Below are positions 44,753 through 55,485 of a DNA stretch of 64,000 nucleotides, piece by piece. The position numbers were made by a program, and so were the translations under genes. Location: positions 1,147,491 to 1,211,490 of the forward strand of contig MU006221.1 in the NCBI GenBank assembly GCA_010093685.1, in the 5' to 3' direction. How positions within the stretch are numbered: the first letter of the stretch is position 1; every line of letters starts with the position of its first letter. Under the pieces are notes generated by a model. The model had not been told where the DNA came from, made no database searches, and saw only the letters and a program-made list of their open reading frames with translations. The stretch comes from Ophiobolus disseminans. Taxonomy: Eukaryota; Ascomycota; Dothideomycetes; Pleosporales; Phaeosphaeriaceae.

Positions 44753-45519
44753 TTCTCTTCAGTACTTGTGTAGTTCCATGAAGTAGTGTCAAGGGCAAAG
44801 CGTCAGAGTGGACTCCGCAACTGTTACTCCCCCTTCTGCTGGATTACCGTCTTCATCGCAGAGAGTGTATTGTCCGTCGCTCGGTCTCGAAGCAACGAGA
44901 TATGGACCTTTCATGGCACTTTGACCCGGCGCCGTGTAGTACACCCATTGACCACGCGTATAACGAGTTCCCTATCGACTATAAGACACGATTTGCACAC
45001 CATAATTGGAAGCGATAGACTAACTGCGCTCACTGAGATACTGGGTCTGCCTCCGAGGCTCTCGGGATCTGGAGTTGGGGTGCGACTATACAGTCAGCCG
45101 TTGTACGTAACACAAGTAGACTACACTTACTTCTCGCGGCTATTAGCCATCTTTTACGGGGTCTTCTTTAGCGTAGGCGCTCTGAGCACGTCGGGTTGGC
45201 AAGTGGATCGTGGCAGTGACGGCAGTGGCAGAAACGAGCCTGACGCTTACGGCTTTATAACCTCGCGTGTTGGCAGCAGGCAGATGCCCAGTCCCAACAA
45301 GGCAAACCCCGGTGAGTTGCGGAATTAGACACCCAATGAAGTCTAAGGAAGCGTCTTCTAGCCGAGTCTGCATATACAAGGCCTGCTCGTGCATACAATA
45401 CGACAAGGCTGGCCCCAAGGATTCTGGTACGTACCAAGTCGACAATGTTCGAAGTGAGTGTCTCTAAAGATGCGCCCTGCAACGCCCTTTGCGTTCGTAC
45501 ACTCATCATATCCTGACAC
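44753..45519. other. Region between caspase-like and DUF6594 genes, possible C-terminal exon
   Basis: An open frame from 44774 to 45328 is in phase with the caspase-like gene if an intron 44732-44773 is removed. It begins 'FHEVVSRAKRQSG', which reads naturally after '...KALERDPT'. Its later part shows weak codon bias, so only the first codons may be real. The remainder to 45519 is the presumed promoter of the DUF6594 gene. Confidence 0.3.
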
Positions 45520-46621
45520 ATGGCGAAATACGCACCAACAAACAGTCAATATACCAGTACGTGAATGATGACAGTAGCTCTCTGGGTACTATTGATAGAT
45601 GTATAGTAGAAGACTTCCCCGATGAATACCCACGCTTCGCAGCCTTGATTAGCACGCATCCTTCCTTTCATGTTTGTCGACGCTTCTTACGCCTACGAGG
45701 CCGTCTTATGCTTCACAAGCAGGACAACCTTGTTACACTCGAGGAAGAATTAGACCGAATTGATCGAGAAGAATCTCGCGTTCTCTTTCTGGGTAATCGC
45801 CGTCGCGATAAGAACCAAGAACGAAAGAGCATTATGGTTCAAATAGACAAAGAACTCGAGTCTTATGGTACGCTGCGGCAAATGCTTGACTTCCACAACC
45901 ACGAAAGAATGCTAAAAGCGGGTAGATGCCTTAGTCAAAAGAAATGGAGAGATTCTATGTATGAACGCCGCGAAGCACAGAGATGTCGCGAACATAAAGA
46001 ACTGGGTCAACGAGACGGGATGCATAATACCAAGTGAGATGGACTACTTGAATGCACCGACCGATCTGATGGCTGTCGGCTCGTCTACAACCGACGGCGC
46101 CTTGGCTCAATTACAGGGTCCTGTGGAAGACCTGATGAAGTGGTTGCTGACACGCATTCGCAGTCTGGAGAAGCTGGTAAGCAACACCAAGTTGGCTGCA
46201 ACGCACATCAGCTCTAACAACCATAAACCACAGGGACTTCGGCGCCAGATCTCTCAAGACACTCGCATCTTCATCCTGCCCGACGGCTGGACAAATGCCA
46301 TCAGCAGATCCATAATGTCCTGTTTCCTGGGACTCACGATCATTATACCTGTTATCGCTGTCGAAAGCATACATAGGCTCGTGCCCCGTATTGTCGCTTC
46401 TTTCTTTGGTACGACGGCTTTCATCGCGTTGCTCTCGTTTGTTACGAAAGCAAGAACAGTGGAGATGTTCATTGCTGGTGCCACGTAGGTGTTCGACTGA
46501 TGATTTCTACGATGATTAGCTAATGATTTATATGTATAGATACGCAACTGTTCTCACGGTTTTCATCTCGGGAGGCGGAACGGACTCGTACACAGCATCT
46601 CATCAATGCTCGTGCTCCTAG
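45520..46621 (+). CDS. DUF6594 membrane protein
   Basis: Four exons (45520-45556, 45607-45921, 45983-46484, 46540-46621) join in phase to 311 aa. After a short N-terminus ('MAKYAPTNSQYTIEDFPDEY') comes the family pattern 'FLRLRGRLMLHKQDNLVTLE' and a charged coiled-coil-like segment ('EELDRIDREESRVLFLGNRR', 'IMVQIDKELESYGTLRQML'). 'VANIKNWVNETGCI' is another family mark. Three hydrophobic helices close the protein: 'IMSCFLGLTIIIPVIAV', 'IVASFFGTTAFIALLSFV' and 'YATVLTVFISGG'. DUF6594 proteins are abundant in ascomycetes and have no established role. The third-exon acceptor (CACAGAG) is the only one that keeps the frame and gives a normal intron length (61 bp). It follows the caspase-like gene on the same strand. 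Confidence 0.87.
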
Positions 46622-46931
46622 CTTCTTGCATTTAGCTCAGGGCCAAGCAGCTAGCAATGCGTCCAAGGTGGGTGCTCTTCAGAAAATTCGTCTTAAGGAA
46701 AGCTGTCGATTTGTAAAAATCTCATTGTGTCTAGCCAAACGCGTATCCCATTCGAGTCCATGGCATGTAGGTCACGTAATCATTCATGTGTTTTGGCCTC
46801 GGTGTTGTGTCGATTCTTCCACCCCCTGGAAATCTTTTCAATGCTCTCTCGGACAATATTGTGATGAGTACAAATACCATTTCCATACTACGCAGTCAGC
46901 AGTCGTAATTGTAGGTAGCTCAAGGTCATGC
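46622..46931. other. Convergent intergenic region
   Basis: 310 bp between the 3' ends of the DUF6594 and kinase-ankyrin genes. It must hold both polyadenylation regions; nothing else is seen. Confidence 0.35.
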
Positions 46932-49900
46932 TTACGCTGGTACACCAATCAACAATCCCTCAAGAGCTTGAGATAGGCTTCCAAAGTATCCTAGCCAACT
47001 CCGCTGCTTTGCCGTATAGCTAGGTGGTGCGAATACACTTGGAAAGATTACGCCTTGTTCTGGCTGGAGAACTACGCACAGGAAGATACAACCGACTGTA
47101 ATAAGTATAGTGAAGCAAGCTTGGATTATTGCGAGTAGCCGATCGTAACCATGGTACTGCGCTCTACAACGCCGGTAGATTACTGAAAGGACACAGAAAA
47201 TCAATGGAGCCATAAGAAACACGTTGGACTTTTTGTGAAGCATTAGCGCGTCGTACAGTTTTATAAACTTCCGGACCACTTACAAGGGCGAGAGCGATAC
47301 TTGCGTATATCTTCCGACGACGAGGACACTCGGTTGGCGGCACTCGATGTATCAAGACGAAGTAGACGACCATGGGTGCCATGAACAACCAGCCGATAAC
47401 GAATGAGGCAATGCTGATGGACCATCGTGTTTGCACCCAGGGTACAAATTCTAGGAACACTGGACGATAGCCATGACGCCGATTGTCCCGAAGCCAGTTG
47501 CTAGCTCTAGTCCACTGTGCTTGTTCAAAGTTGCCCCAACAAGCGTAGTATGTCTTCCATACAATGGAGAGCCACGAAGAATTTCTCTGCTCCCGTCGAG
47601 ATCTGAAGTCTTCATCAAGACACACCTCAAGGTATTTTAGCATGTCCTCTCTCGTCGCTTCATCGGCGATATGGCTAGCACCAACCATGCGTTGATTGTG
47701 CGCATCTAGCACGAGGTATCTGTAGTTGTGCTTCCACTTCTTCGACTCCAGGATAAGCTTAACAGCTCCTATGTTGCCCATAGCGATCGCCGTGTGTATG
47801 CCGCAGTAGAGCTCCTTCGCGAAGAACATGTGTTCGAAAAAGTTGGTTCCTGGCCGTGTTCTATGCTTATAGCACTCAACCAGAACACTCAAAACCTGCA
47901 ACGAGGTTTGTGAGAACGGGAAATCGCAACAACCGAACGTCTCAAGTCTGCTAGACTCCAGGCGCATTTCGGGTTCTCGCGCCGGAGAAATGGTCCCAGG
48001 GCCCAGCAATTGCTCCAATGGCGAGTATGTCAGCCAGCCAGTCTCAAAGAACGGATCTCCAAATACCCAGCTGACGTGTGGCTGCCTCTTGCGGTCGAGG
48101 GCTGTACATATCTGTCTAATAGCTCTTATGGACCTTCCACTCACTGCTGCACCCAATGGGGTATAGCCCTGGAAGTCACGAGCTGATGTATTTGCGTGCG
48201 TGTTGATGAGTAGTTCAATCATTTCGGTATGCTCCCGAAAGGCTGCACAATGTAGCGGTGTTCTCCAGCTTTTCTCCTGCGCGTTGACAGCTCTAGGATG
48301 ACTCTTCAAGATTTTTGTCGCAATCGTAATTGAAGCAGCACTTGGATACAGTGCACAGCAGTGTAATGCATGTCCGCGAATCTCAGGCCATGCGTGTGAG
48401 AGATTCGCTCCAGCGAGTATGAGCGCCCAGAAGGCTCCCTCTTGCCCACGTGTAATTGCGATGCCCAATGGGGAAAACCCATCTGGGGATACCGCCTCTA
48501 ATTCTTTTGGATCGGACATGCTCTCTAGTAGCAGCTTTAAAAGTCCTACTTCTGACATGGCGGCGGCGATGTGCAAACAATTCAAACCCGTCTCTTCATC
48601 GACTTGCAACGGGAAGCCGGCCTTGAGAAGCAGCTGGACAATTGTGTGCTGGCGTTCATTTACTGGCGAGATGTTGGAGTCGGTATGTTTGATGCCAGAG
48701 GTGAACAGAACGATACGGAAAAGAAAGTCCGCTCGCACAGCGTAGGACAGTGGGTTTACTCCGAGGTAGTCATACGGTCGCCCTGGGTCGGCCAAATGTT
48801 GCTCACAGAGATACTCGGTGCAGGAAACACTCTGGTATTGTGCTCCCCAAGCCAATAAGTCTATGATTGTCGCTTTTCTTTTGCTATCATTCTCGGTCCT
48901 ATCATTGTGTTGTAGGAGTATCTGTAGTAGATCGACGCGATCGAGCAACACAGTCAGCGCCAACGGGGATACATTGGAAGGTATCTGATGGCGAAATTGC
49001 GAGGTCCCTATTTCGCAGTCGGCTGTTGTGCAGAGTAGCGCGTCTGCTCCGCCCTGGAGAAGAGAGGTGGTGAATCGAGTACCCGGCATCAGGATTGCGA
49101 AGTGGAGAGCGGTCTCGCCAGCATCGAGCTGAAAGTTGACATCTGCACCTTCACGTACTAATTTTTCGACATCTTCGAATTTGTCAAGCTTTATGTTCTC
49201 TACCAGTAGCTCATCGTTTTCAGGACCAGTACGCAGCCGCTCGATCCCTTGACTTCTAACCAGTGGGTATCCTTTTGTTCCAGATCCAAGACCACGTAGT
49301 GGGCTTAGCACTAGCAGTTGTCGCGAGGCCTCAGCGTCCAGAGCACCACCAGCAGCCCTGTTCCATTCAAGGCTCAGTGATTCGACCTCAGGACTGAGAG
49401 GAGTCGCGAAGGCCGCAGCAGCTCGTCTTAAAACAATACGAGCCTTCCAGAAGCCATGGGCCGAGGATTTAGACAGGAGCTCAACCGCTTTAGTATAGTT
49501 GCGGTCGACGCCAAAGCCGACAGCATGACATAGGCCAAGTTGAAATTCGATTTCGCCAGCGTTTCTCACCCGTTCCGATGAGTGTGCAGCTGTCAATTGC
49601 CCAAAAACTTGTCTAGGGACGTATAGCAGGTCTGCAAGGTTAAAATACTGGTGCATAAGCTGAACGAAGTAAGCGATTAATCAGAAAGTGGCTAGATGTA
49701 CTTGCGTCAAAGAAAGGCAGGTCGCGTAGAGGAGCAGCCTTGTAGAACTTCCAGTCGGGTCGTTTATCCAAGTTGCTACACAATCATTTAGCTTTAATCG
49801 TGTTGGATGTAGTAGAGCCAAAACGTCCGAGGTATTTTGTACGTACTCGTGTTGCGCAAGAGCCCGAAATTGTGGTACAAGTGTAGCAGCAGTTTGTCGC

Positions 49901-51193
49901 AGCAACGGATCTTCGCTCAGTGTTTCGTCAAGAATGTTGAGCACTACTGACACCAATCCATGCTCATCTCGGTGATGGCTCTCGAGGTGTGTCTTACACC
50001 TGTCGTGAGCGTATGTCGCAACCGAACCTGAATTTCGCAACCTCTGCATATGCTCCTGAGTGACATTCAAGGTCCCATCAAGGAGTACTTCCCATAACAG
50101 CATTCCCAAACACCATACGTCAACTCGGTCAGCGATATCGCCTCGGAAGGTGGTTCCGGGCTTCGTTAATTCAGGTGGTCTGTACAGGTCAGTTCCAGGT
50201 AACTGCTCCCTTCTGGTCATTGTCGAGCTATCCTGCGCATGAACAACGGAGTGACTGAAGTCGATCACCTTGGCCGTCCAGTTTTCAGCGGTACCGGTGG
50301 CGGTTGTGTACACCAAAACATTGTTGCTCTTTACGTCTCCGTGAATGATACCACAAGAGTGTAAGTCCTGCCAGGTATGGTTAGAACGTGTGCTTGCTCA
50401 GTATGTGAGAGTGACGCACCAAGATGGCTTCCAATACGTCACTGACGAGGCGTGCCTTTGCAAGCAGAGATATGCGTTTCTGACAGTATGCTCTGAAATG
50501 CACGAACTCGCCCAATGTACCGAGTTCAGCCTTCTCCGTGATGAGAATTGGCCACTCGCGACTCTCACTACTCACAGTATCCGGGGTCTGGGATCCAGTC
50601 GCCATGTCCTCTTCCCTGATCCAAGCGAGCCCTATAAAGGAGGCAATATTCGGATGTCTTTGCAGCGGTGGGTGGCACAGGATTCGCAGCTCTTTGAGTA
50701 GATCCACGAATAAGTTCTCCCTGTTCCTGCGCCCACGCGCTTCCAAGCTCTTGTAAGCCACAACTGTGTCGTAGCTCCATTTGATTCCTGTGTGGTCGGT
50801 GAAGCAACCATCACGCCTCCCCTTGGCGATATCATAGTATTGCAGGTCTGATATCGCTTCTCGTACAGGAAGGTCGGCTTGTTCTACGGCGAAGGTACTG
50901 CCTCTGCCCAATGTTTCTCGTGTATTCCACTTTCGACCTCGTCTGACTGAGAAGACGGGTACATCATGATGGGCGACAAGCTGTAGGCAGAGGAGAAGAG
51001 GGAGGTCTTCGAGCGTGGAATCGTCGGGAGGGTCGTTACTAGCGTTGGTACTAGCAGGTTGATTCGGCGCGTCGGAGGACTGGAATTCTCGTCTTCGAGC
51101 TGCGCGTTCGCGTCGATGGAAGCCACGTTCGAAAGAAGAGCTATCTGTGGTTTTACGTGTTATCGCTTGTAATTCAAGATCTGGGTTCATCAT
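46932..51193 (-). CDS. Protein kinase-Sel1-ankyrin-transmembrane protein, 1370 aa
   Basis: Four exons (51193-50420, 50367-49702, 49659-47284, 47228-46932) all join in phase 0. Residues about 90-460 are a kinase: Gly-rich 'TLGRGSTFAVEQ' (about 94-105), Lys148 in 'VVAYKSLEARG', Glu168 in 'LLKELRIL', catalytic loop 'IIHGDVKSNN' (Asp269), 'VIDFSHS' in place of DFG (Asp294), and 'YRPPEL' in place of APE. Key catalytic residues remain, so activity is possible. A Sel1-like repeat follows (about 515-560, 'LGLCHAVGFGVDRNYTKAVE'), then several ankyrin repeats (about 640-1010, for example 'DAGETALHFAIL', 'TGLNCLHIAAAM', 'SWRTPLHCAAFREHTEMI'). Three hydrophobic segments lie at the C-terminus ('ISIASFVIGWLFMAPMVVYF', 'NVFLMAPLIFCVLSVIY', 'ACFTILITVGCIFLCVVL'). 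The architecture suggests a membrane-anchored sensor. Its partners and target are unknown. Confidence 0.85.
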
Positions 51194-52621
51194 GAGTGCG
51201 CTAGCGGTGATATGGGACCCTCAAGGAGTACAACAGTGAAGGCATCTCACAAGGCTGCAGGCGAAGGCAGCCTTCGCCAAATTCCCAGCCACGTGGACGG
51301 TTACATGGGCAGTGACGGCCTGCTACGCGAACCACACGCGACCTCGAGAGCCTCGGAGTAGGAAAGCCAGAGGCTCGCGCGAACCTCCACAACTCCACTC
51401 TTTGTTAATCCGCCAATAATATCACCTATATGAAAGATTGTGCAAAGCCTAGTTCTGAGAGTGCTGTTGCAGATTCCAATCCGGTGGCAACTTGTGCGAC
51501 CGAGGCAGTGTGCCGAGGCTCGCGTTACTGCAGATTGCTTAGTCAAAACATATCGAAGGAGGCTTGAAGCTGGCGGAGCGATCAAGCTCGAATATTGTCT
51601 TCATCCGCTTCTCCAAGGCCAGGCACACGAGTATTTCATGCGATGACTGTTCTCGCAGAACCTTATTGGAAGTATGCCCGCATGGTTGAGTATGTCGCTG
51701 ACACTCTACCCTATCATCATTGTGTTCTTTGCAACCATAAAACAATCAAAGTATTGGCCACCGCAAAAGTCTCCAACGTTTCCACTTACTTCGTGCACCC
51801 AGAGACATATCTAAAGAGATGCTCTACCTATCGCACGAATCTGGAATAGTCTTCGCTGGCAGCTTTTCAGCTAGGACATCGATCATTCCATCCTTCTTGT
51901 GTATGCTCGTAGTTGATAAGGAGAGAGACAAATGAAGACCGTTCACGACGTACCTAGGCAAAACTCCATGGATAGTACCTAGGTACGCGACTGCAGCGTT
52001 CAGCATCTGAGTAACGTGATATCTTGTTGAAAGAATTTGAATTCAGGAGAGTCTCGTTTCACTTGTACTTCTACTTGTACGCTGCTGAGTGCATAGTCGC
52101 GGGGAGGCTGAAGCACTGCATTGGGCCTAGCGCGCTAGCATGGAGAGATCTGCATAAGCTTGCGACCACAGCTAAAGCCATGGCATGTAGGCACATCGTC
52201 CTCGAGGTCCAAGTGTTACTGGATGTGATGATTGGCGGGAAATGTATGGAGTGTTTGTCGCTTGTGTGGTATCTATATTACCAGGACCACCCATTCTTTC
52301 ACATACGACCATAGGATCCTGGAAATATTGCATCCGTCTGCTCTGCTATAATCAAGCAGGATACCGATGGATTAGTAGTCAAGTGGGTGACTACTGGCGA
52401 ATACCCGCTGTTGTATGTTTTTGCCATTTTTTCTTTTTGCCTTCTCATGGTAACGGAGCGCGGATACCGGGGGCGCGGTGACTCGTGTTTTTCTCGTGGC
52501 AAAGTCAGAATGGCCTAGATGCTTGAGGTACTACTCTTTTGACTTGCTCAAGCATGTTGAAGTTCCTAAACATTCGTGTACTGCTTCAAGCATGGTAGCG
52601 TTATGATATTCTTTTGGACTC
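51194..52621. other. 1.4-kb intergenic stretch with a short palindrome
   Basis: No coding exon recognised. GTACCTAGG occurs at 51949-51957 and again inside a perfect 12-bp palindrome, GTACCTAGGTAC, at 51975-51986. The left part is the promoter side of the kinase-ankyrin gene. Confidence 0.35.
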
Positions 52622-53485
52622 TCAATTCCGTCTATACTTCGACGGTATGTTACTCTCGACAATACCTTTCGCCTCGGCCCTCTCCCACGCCTCTTGCCTT
52701 GCATCCATCTCCTCATGCTTCCTAAAATGCTCGATATCCTCGGGGTGGTTGAGGTCCTCCTCCTTGACATCATCGCCCGAGTGGTACTTCTCCCAATGAT
52801 GGATCTCATATTCATATTCATCATCGCCATGGTGTCCAGGCCCCATGCCAAAGTCTGGCAGCTTGATGTTCTCGCTGTCCTTTTGTAGATACTCGGAGAG
52901 CGAGACAGCGCCGTCTTTGTTGATGTCGAACATGTCGAGCACGGTTTGGACGACCATGTCCTTCTTTGTGAGCGAGATGTGCGAGGAGGAGGGGTCGGCG
53001 AGGCCGTAGGTACGTTGTATGTCGGTGGATGTCCAGAGACCCGTGGAGTCGTAGTCGTGGAGGTCTGTCTTGCTGTTAGCTGATGATTTCGTTGAGATGT
53101 CTTGTGGAAAGCAGCAAGAGGAGAAAGATCAGAGTTGCGACAAGCGCTTGGTTTTGTATTCAGATAGCGGGGTCTTAAGCCGCCTCATTAACACGGACCA
53201 AATATTCTCATCATAAGAGTTCAAGGAGACAGGGAGAGTGGAATGGCAAGTTACTGAAAAAGGTTGTTGCGTCAAAACCGGAGATGTGGTGCTCTTCTGT
53301 AGAATTGGTCAGTTTCATGTGTATGCAACGAGAGAATGAAGTTTCATACCAGCCATATGCCGTGTCGCCCAGTCCGCATCTGGCGCGACAACAATCTGCG
53401 AGTGCTCGCCGCCATGAGCGGAAGCTTTGTAGGCGCATGACAACAGTAGAAATGCGCTCAGAGGCGCCTGTATTAATCGGTTCAT
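52622..53485 (-). CDS. Secretory-pathway EF-hand calcium-binding protein
   Basis: Three exons (53485-53350, 53296-53255, 53064-52622) join in phase 1 to 206 aa. A signal peptide ('APLSAFLLLSCAYKASA') is followed by a short conserved stretch ('HHISGFDATTFFNLHDYDST') that starts an EF-hand-like loop 'DYDSTGLWTSTD'. A second, canonical loop 'DINKDGAVSLSE' lies at about 110-121. The C-terminal half is rich in His, Asp and Glu. It resembles the Cab45/nucleobindin-like fungal EF-hand proteins of ER, Golgi or secretion. No HDEL-type signal ends the protein ('...NIPSKYRRN'), so it may leave the ER. The 42-nt middle exon is unusually small; phase and the conserved EF-hand lead support it. Confidence 0.88.
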
Positions 53486-53644
53486 TGCTGCAACAATGGT
53501 GATTGAAAGATGTCGTTGCCGTCTTGGTGGTTGAGGATCGCCAGGGGTCATCGGACTAAAATTGTTACGCGCCGAGCGCGATGACGTTCAAGGTCTCACA
53601 TGTGACCACGCTCCATCTTCGCACCTTACACCTTCCACACCAAG

Positions 53645-53887
53645 ATGAACGTGTTCGTCCTCTTGAGCTTGCTGTTCTTTGTTCCACTACTCTTCTGGCT
53701 TGTGTTCCTAGCACTTTCTTCCTGCATGGGCGACCGATTCCGAGCCAGAGTCGCCGGCATTCCGGTCACATTTAACCCTCGACACGCCTCATTTGGCCGG
53801 CAGTACACGCGCGGTTTCGCAGGTAGCGCGGGATGGGAACAGATTGAGATGGAGGACATGCTTGGAGAGGACAGCGAGGAAGACTGA
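53645..53887 (+). CDS. Small single-pass membrane protein, 80 aa, unknown
   Basis: An 80-aa frame with C/G-ending codons. An N-terminal hydrophobic helix ('VLLSLLFFVPLLFWLVFLAL') could be a signal anchor. A basic middle follows ('MGDRFRARVAGIPVTFNPRH'), then an acidic tail ('MEDMLGEDSEED'). I do not recognise the family. The start is 159 bp from the divergent EF-hand gene start, and its stop is 78 bp before the ELP4 stop. The clear charge layout and codon use argue for a real gene, but its small size leaves doubt. Confidence 0.55.
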   Translation: MNVFVLLSLLFFVPLLFWLVFLALSSCMGDRFRARVAGIPVTFNPRHASFGRQYTRGFAGSAGWEQIEMEDMLGEDSEED

Positions 53888-53964
53888 ACCATTGAGTGTA
53901 TATTGCACGTCACATTGGAATGCATGATTTTATGCTGGGTATCTTGCACGGCCTACACAACACC

Positions 53965-55232
53965 TCAGAACTCGAGCTCTTCCTTCCTCGGCATCGCGCT
54001 GCCACCAGCGGCCTCCCTGACAGCTTGCTCCTGCGCCTCCGTATCGCCCTCCAACGGCGGAAGACTAAACTTCGCAACCACAAATTTCCGCCTGCTCAAC
54101 GTAAACGCCATATCCTCGCCCAAGTCTTCCGCTCCGCCACCGCCGCCCTTTTCGTGGAATATCGGTAGCTTGTGTACGGCGAACATGCCTTGTGGTCGTT
54201 CTTCGTCCTTGGTAGTACCGGCCGACTGTGCCAAAGCTTGGGCATGCGAATACGGAAACGGCGAAAGTTCGAACACGCCGTCTGAAAGTATCTCCATCCA
54301 TCGAACAAGGCCAGCAGAGCGTGGATACAAGGTCAATGGCAATGTGAGAAGCGCAGTCAAGCGCGTGGGATACTGTCGCAGCAATGCGCGCAGACCGTGC
54401 AGGAACTGCAGTATTGCGCTTGGACGTGAGGCAGATGAAGGGTACAGAGCTGGTGAAAGTAGCGAGGGAATGACAAGTCGGTGGATGGTCTGTGGCGGCG
54501 ACGAAGAGAGCTGCTGCTGGACGTTTTGCAAGATCGGTGAAAATGGCGACGAGGGGCTGGTGGTAGGATGCGTTATTGGGATATAAGTGATCGCTGTGCC
54601 CACCGGCAGGGTAAGGCGTTTCGCAAGATCGAAGGTATGGCAGAAGACTTGCCGTTCCTCTGCCACGCCATCGCCTTGGCCCGTGGTCTGGCTTACACTC
54701 GGAGAAGCTACCAGTTACACCGTCAGAACCGCTCAATCAAATCATTACATTCCCAAACGTATATACAAAACGCACCTCGACTACTCTCGAACTGCCCTAA
54801 ACCCTCGTATCTCCAAGCAATCTTCATCTTTTCAGCTCTCTCTTTGCCTTCCTTTCTCGCGCTGTTCCCCCGCTCCTCACTTTTGCCTGGCAGCTCCCTT
54901 CCCCACACCTCACCCGTGCCCACCACATGTACCTTGTGCCCCTGCACCACGCCTTCTGCAGCATAGAAGCGCAATAAAGCACCAGCATAGTCGGTTGTGC
55001 CACTCTCTTCTATCAGAATCGATGTGCCAAGAGGGAAGCCCGCATGTCCTGCTAATATGCTATCTAAAGACGGCGTGCCGGTGGATGTGGTGGGGCGGCC
55101 ATCTATGGGCGAGGGGCGGGTACCCGGAGACGTGGGTACCGGTGAGTGATGGGTAGGTGTCGCAATGGGATTCGACGCGTCTGAGTCCGCCGGAGCGCGT
55201 GAGAGCGCTATGTTGCGCTTGCGAAATGCCAT
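53965..55232 (-). CDS. ELP4: Elongator complex subunit ELP4
   Basis: Two exons (55232-54776, 54707-53965) join in phase 1 to 399 aa. Elp4 forms a RecA-like hexameric ring with Elp5 and Elp6 in Elongator, which modifies wobble uridines of tRNA. 'MAFRKRNIALSR' and a Pro/Ser/Thr-rich N-terminus precede the conserved core 'STGTPSLDSILAGHAGFPLG' and 'TSILIEESGTTDYAGALLRF', the degenerate nucleotide-binding region of the PAXNEB family. The C-terminal part has 'LPIFHEKGGGGGAEDLGEDM' and 'TLSRRKFVVAKFSLPPLEGD', both typical of Elp4. The junction chosen gives '...SSRA|SPSVSQ' and closes the frame. Length is in the family range. Confidence 0.93.
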
Positions 55233-55485
55233 TGCAGTTGTTGTGGGCTGGTGATCTTGCGATCCTTCAAGAATTGTGGTGGGCTTATCGATAAGGATAG
55301 CGGCAAACGTCACATTCGCGCTCGGTCCAGCTCCATCGTTCATTCAGCCTCGTTTCGCAGCTTTCCTCAACCACCATAATGGCGTCGGAAGCGACTTGGC
55401 TTTCAGCTGGCTGCTTTGCGGCTGGTCGCATAACGCAGAGCTTCTCCCACCATTGGGACCAAAAGGACACGCCCCATCACTTCCG
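55233..55485. promoter_or_regulatory. Divergent promoter region ELP4 / HET gene
   Basis: 253 bp between the two ATGs. The HET reading frame stays open upstream across most of this interval without an ATG, so an unrecognised upstream exon for the HET gene is possible. Confidence 0.35.

Noticed and set aside
51949..51986. CTAGG-type short repeats as a mobile-element end
   Set aside because: Only two short copies close together; such short palindromes are common in fungal intergenic DNA and nothing flanks them symmetrically.
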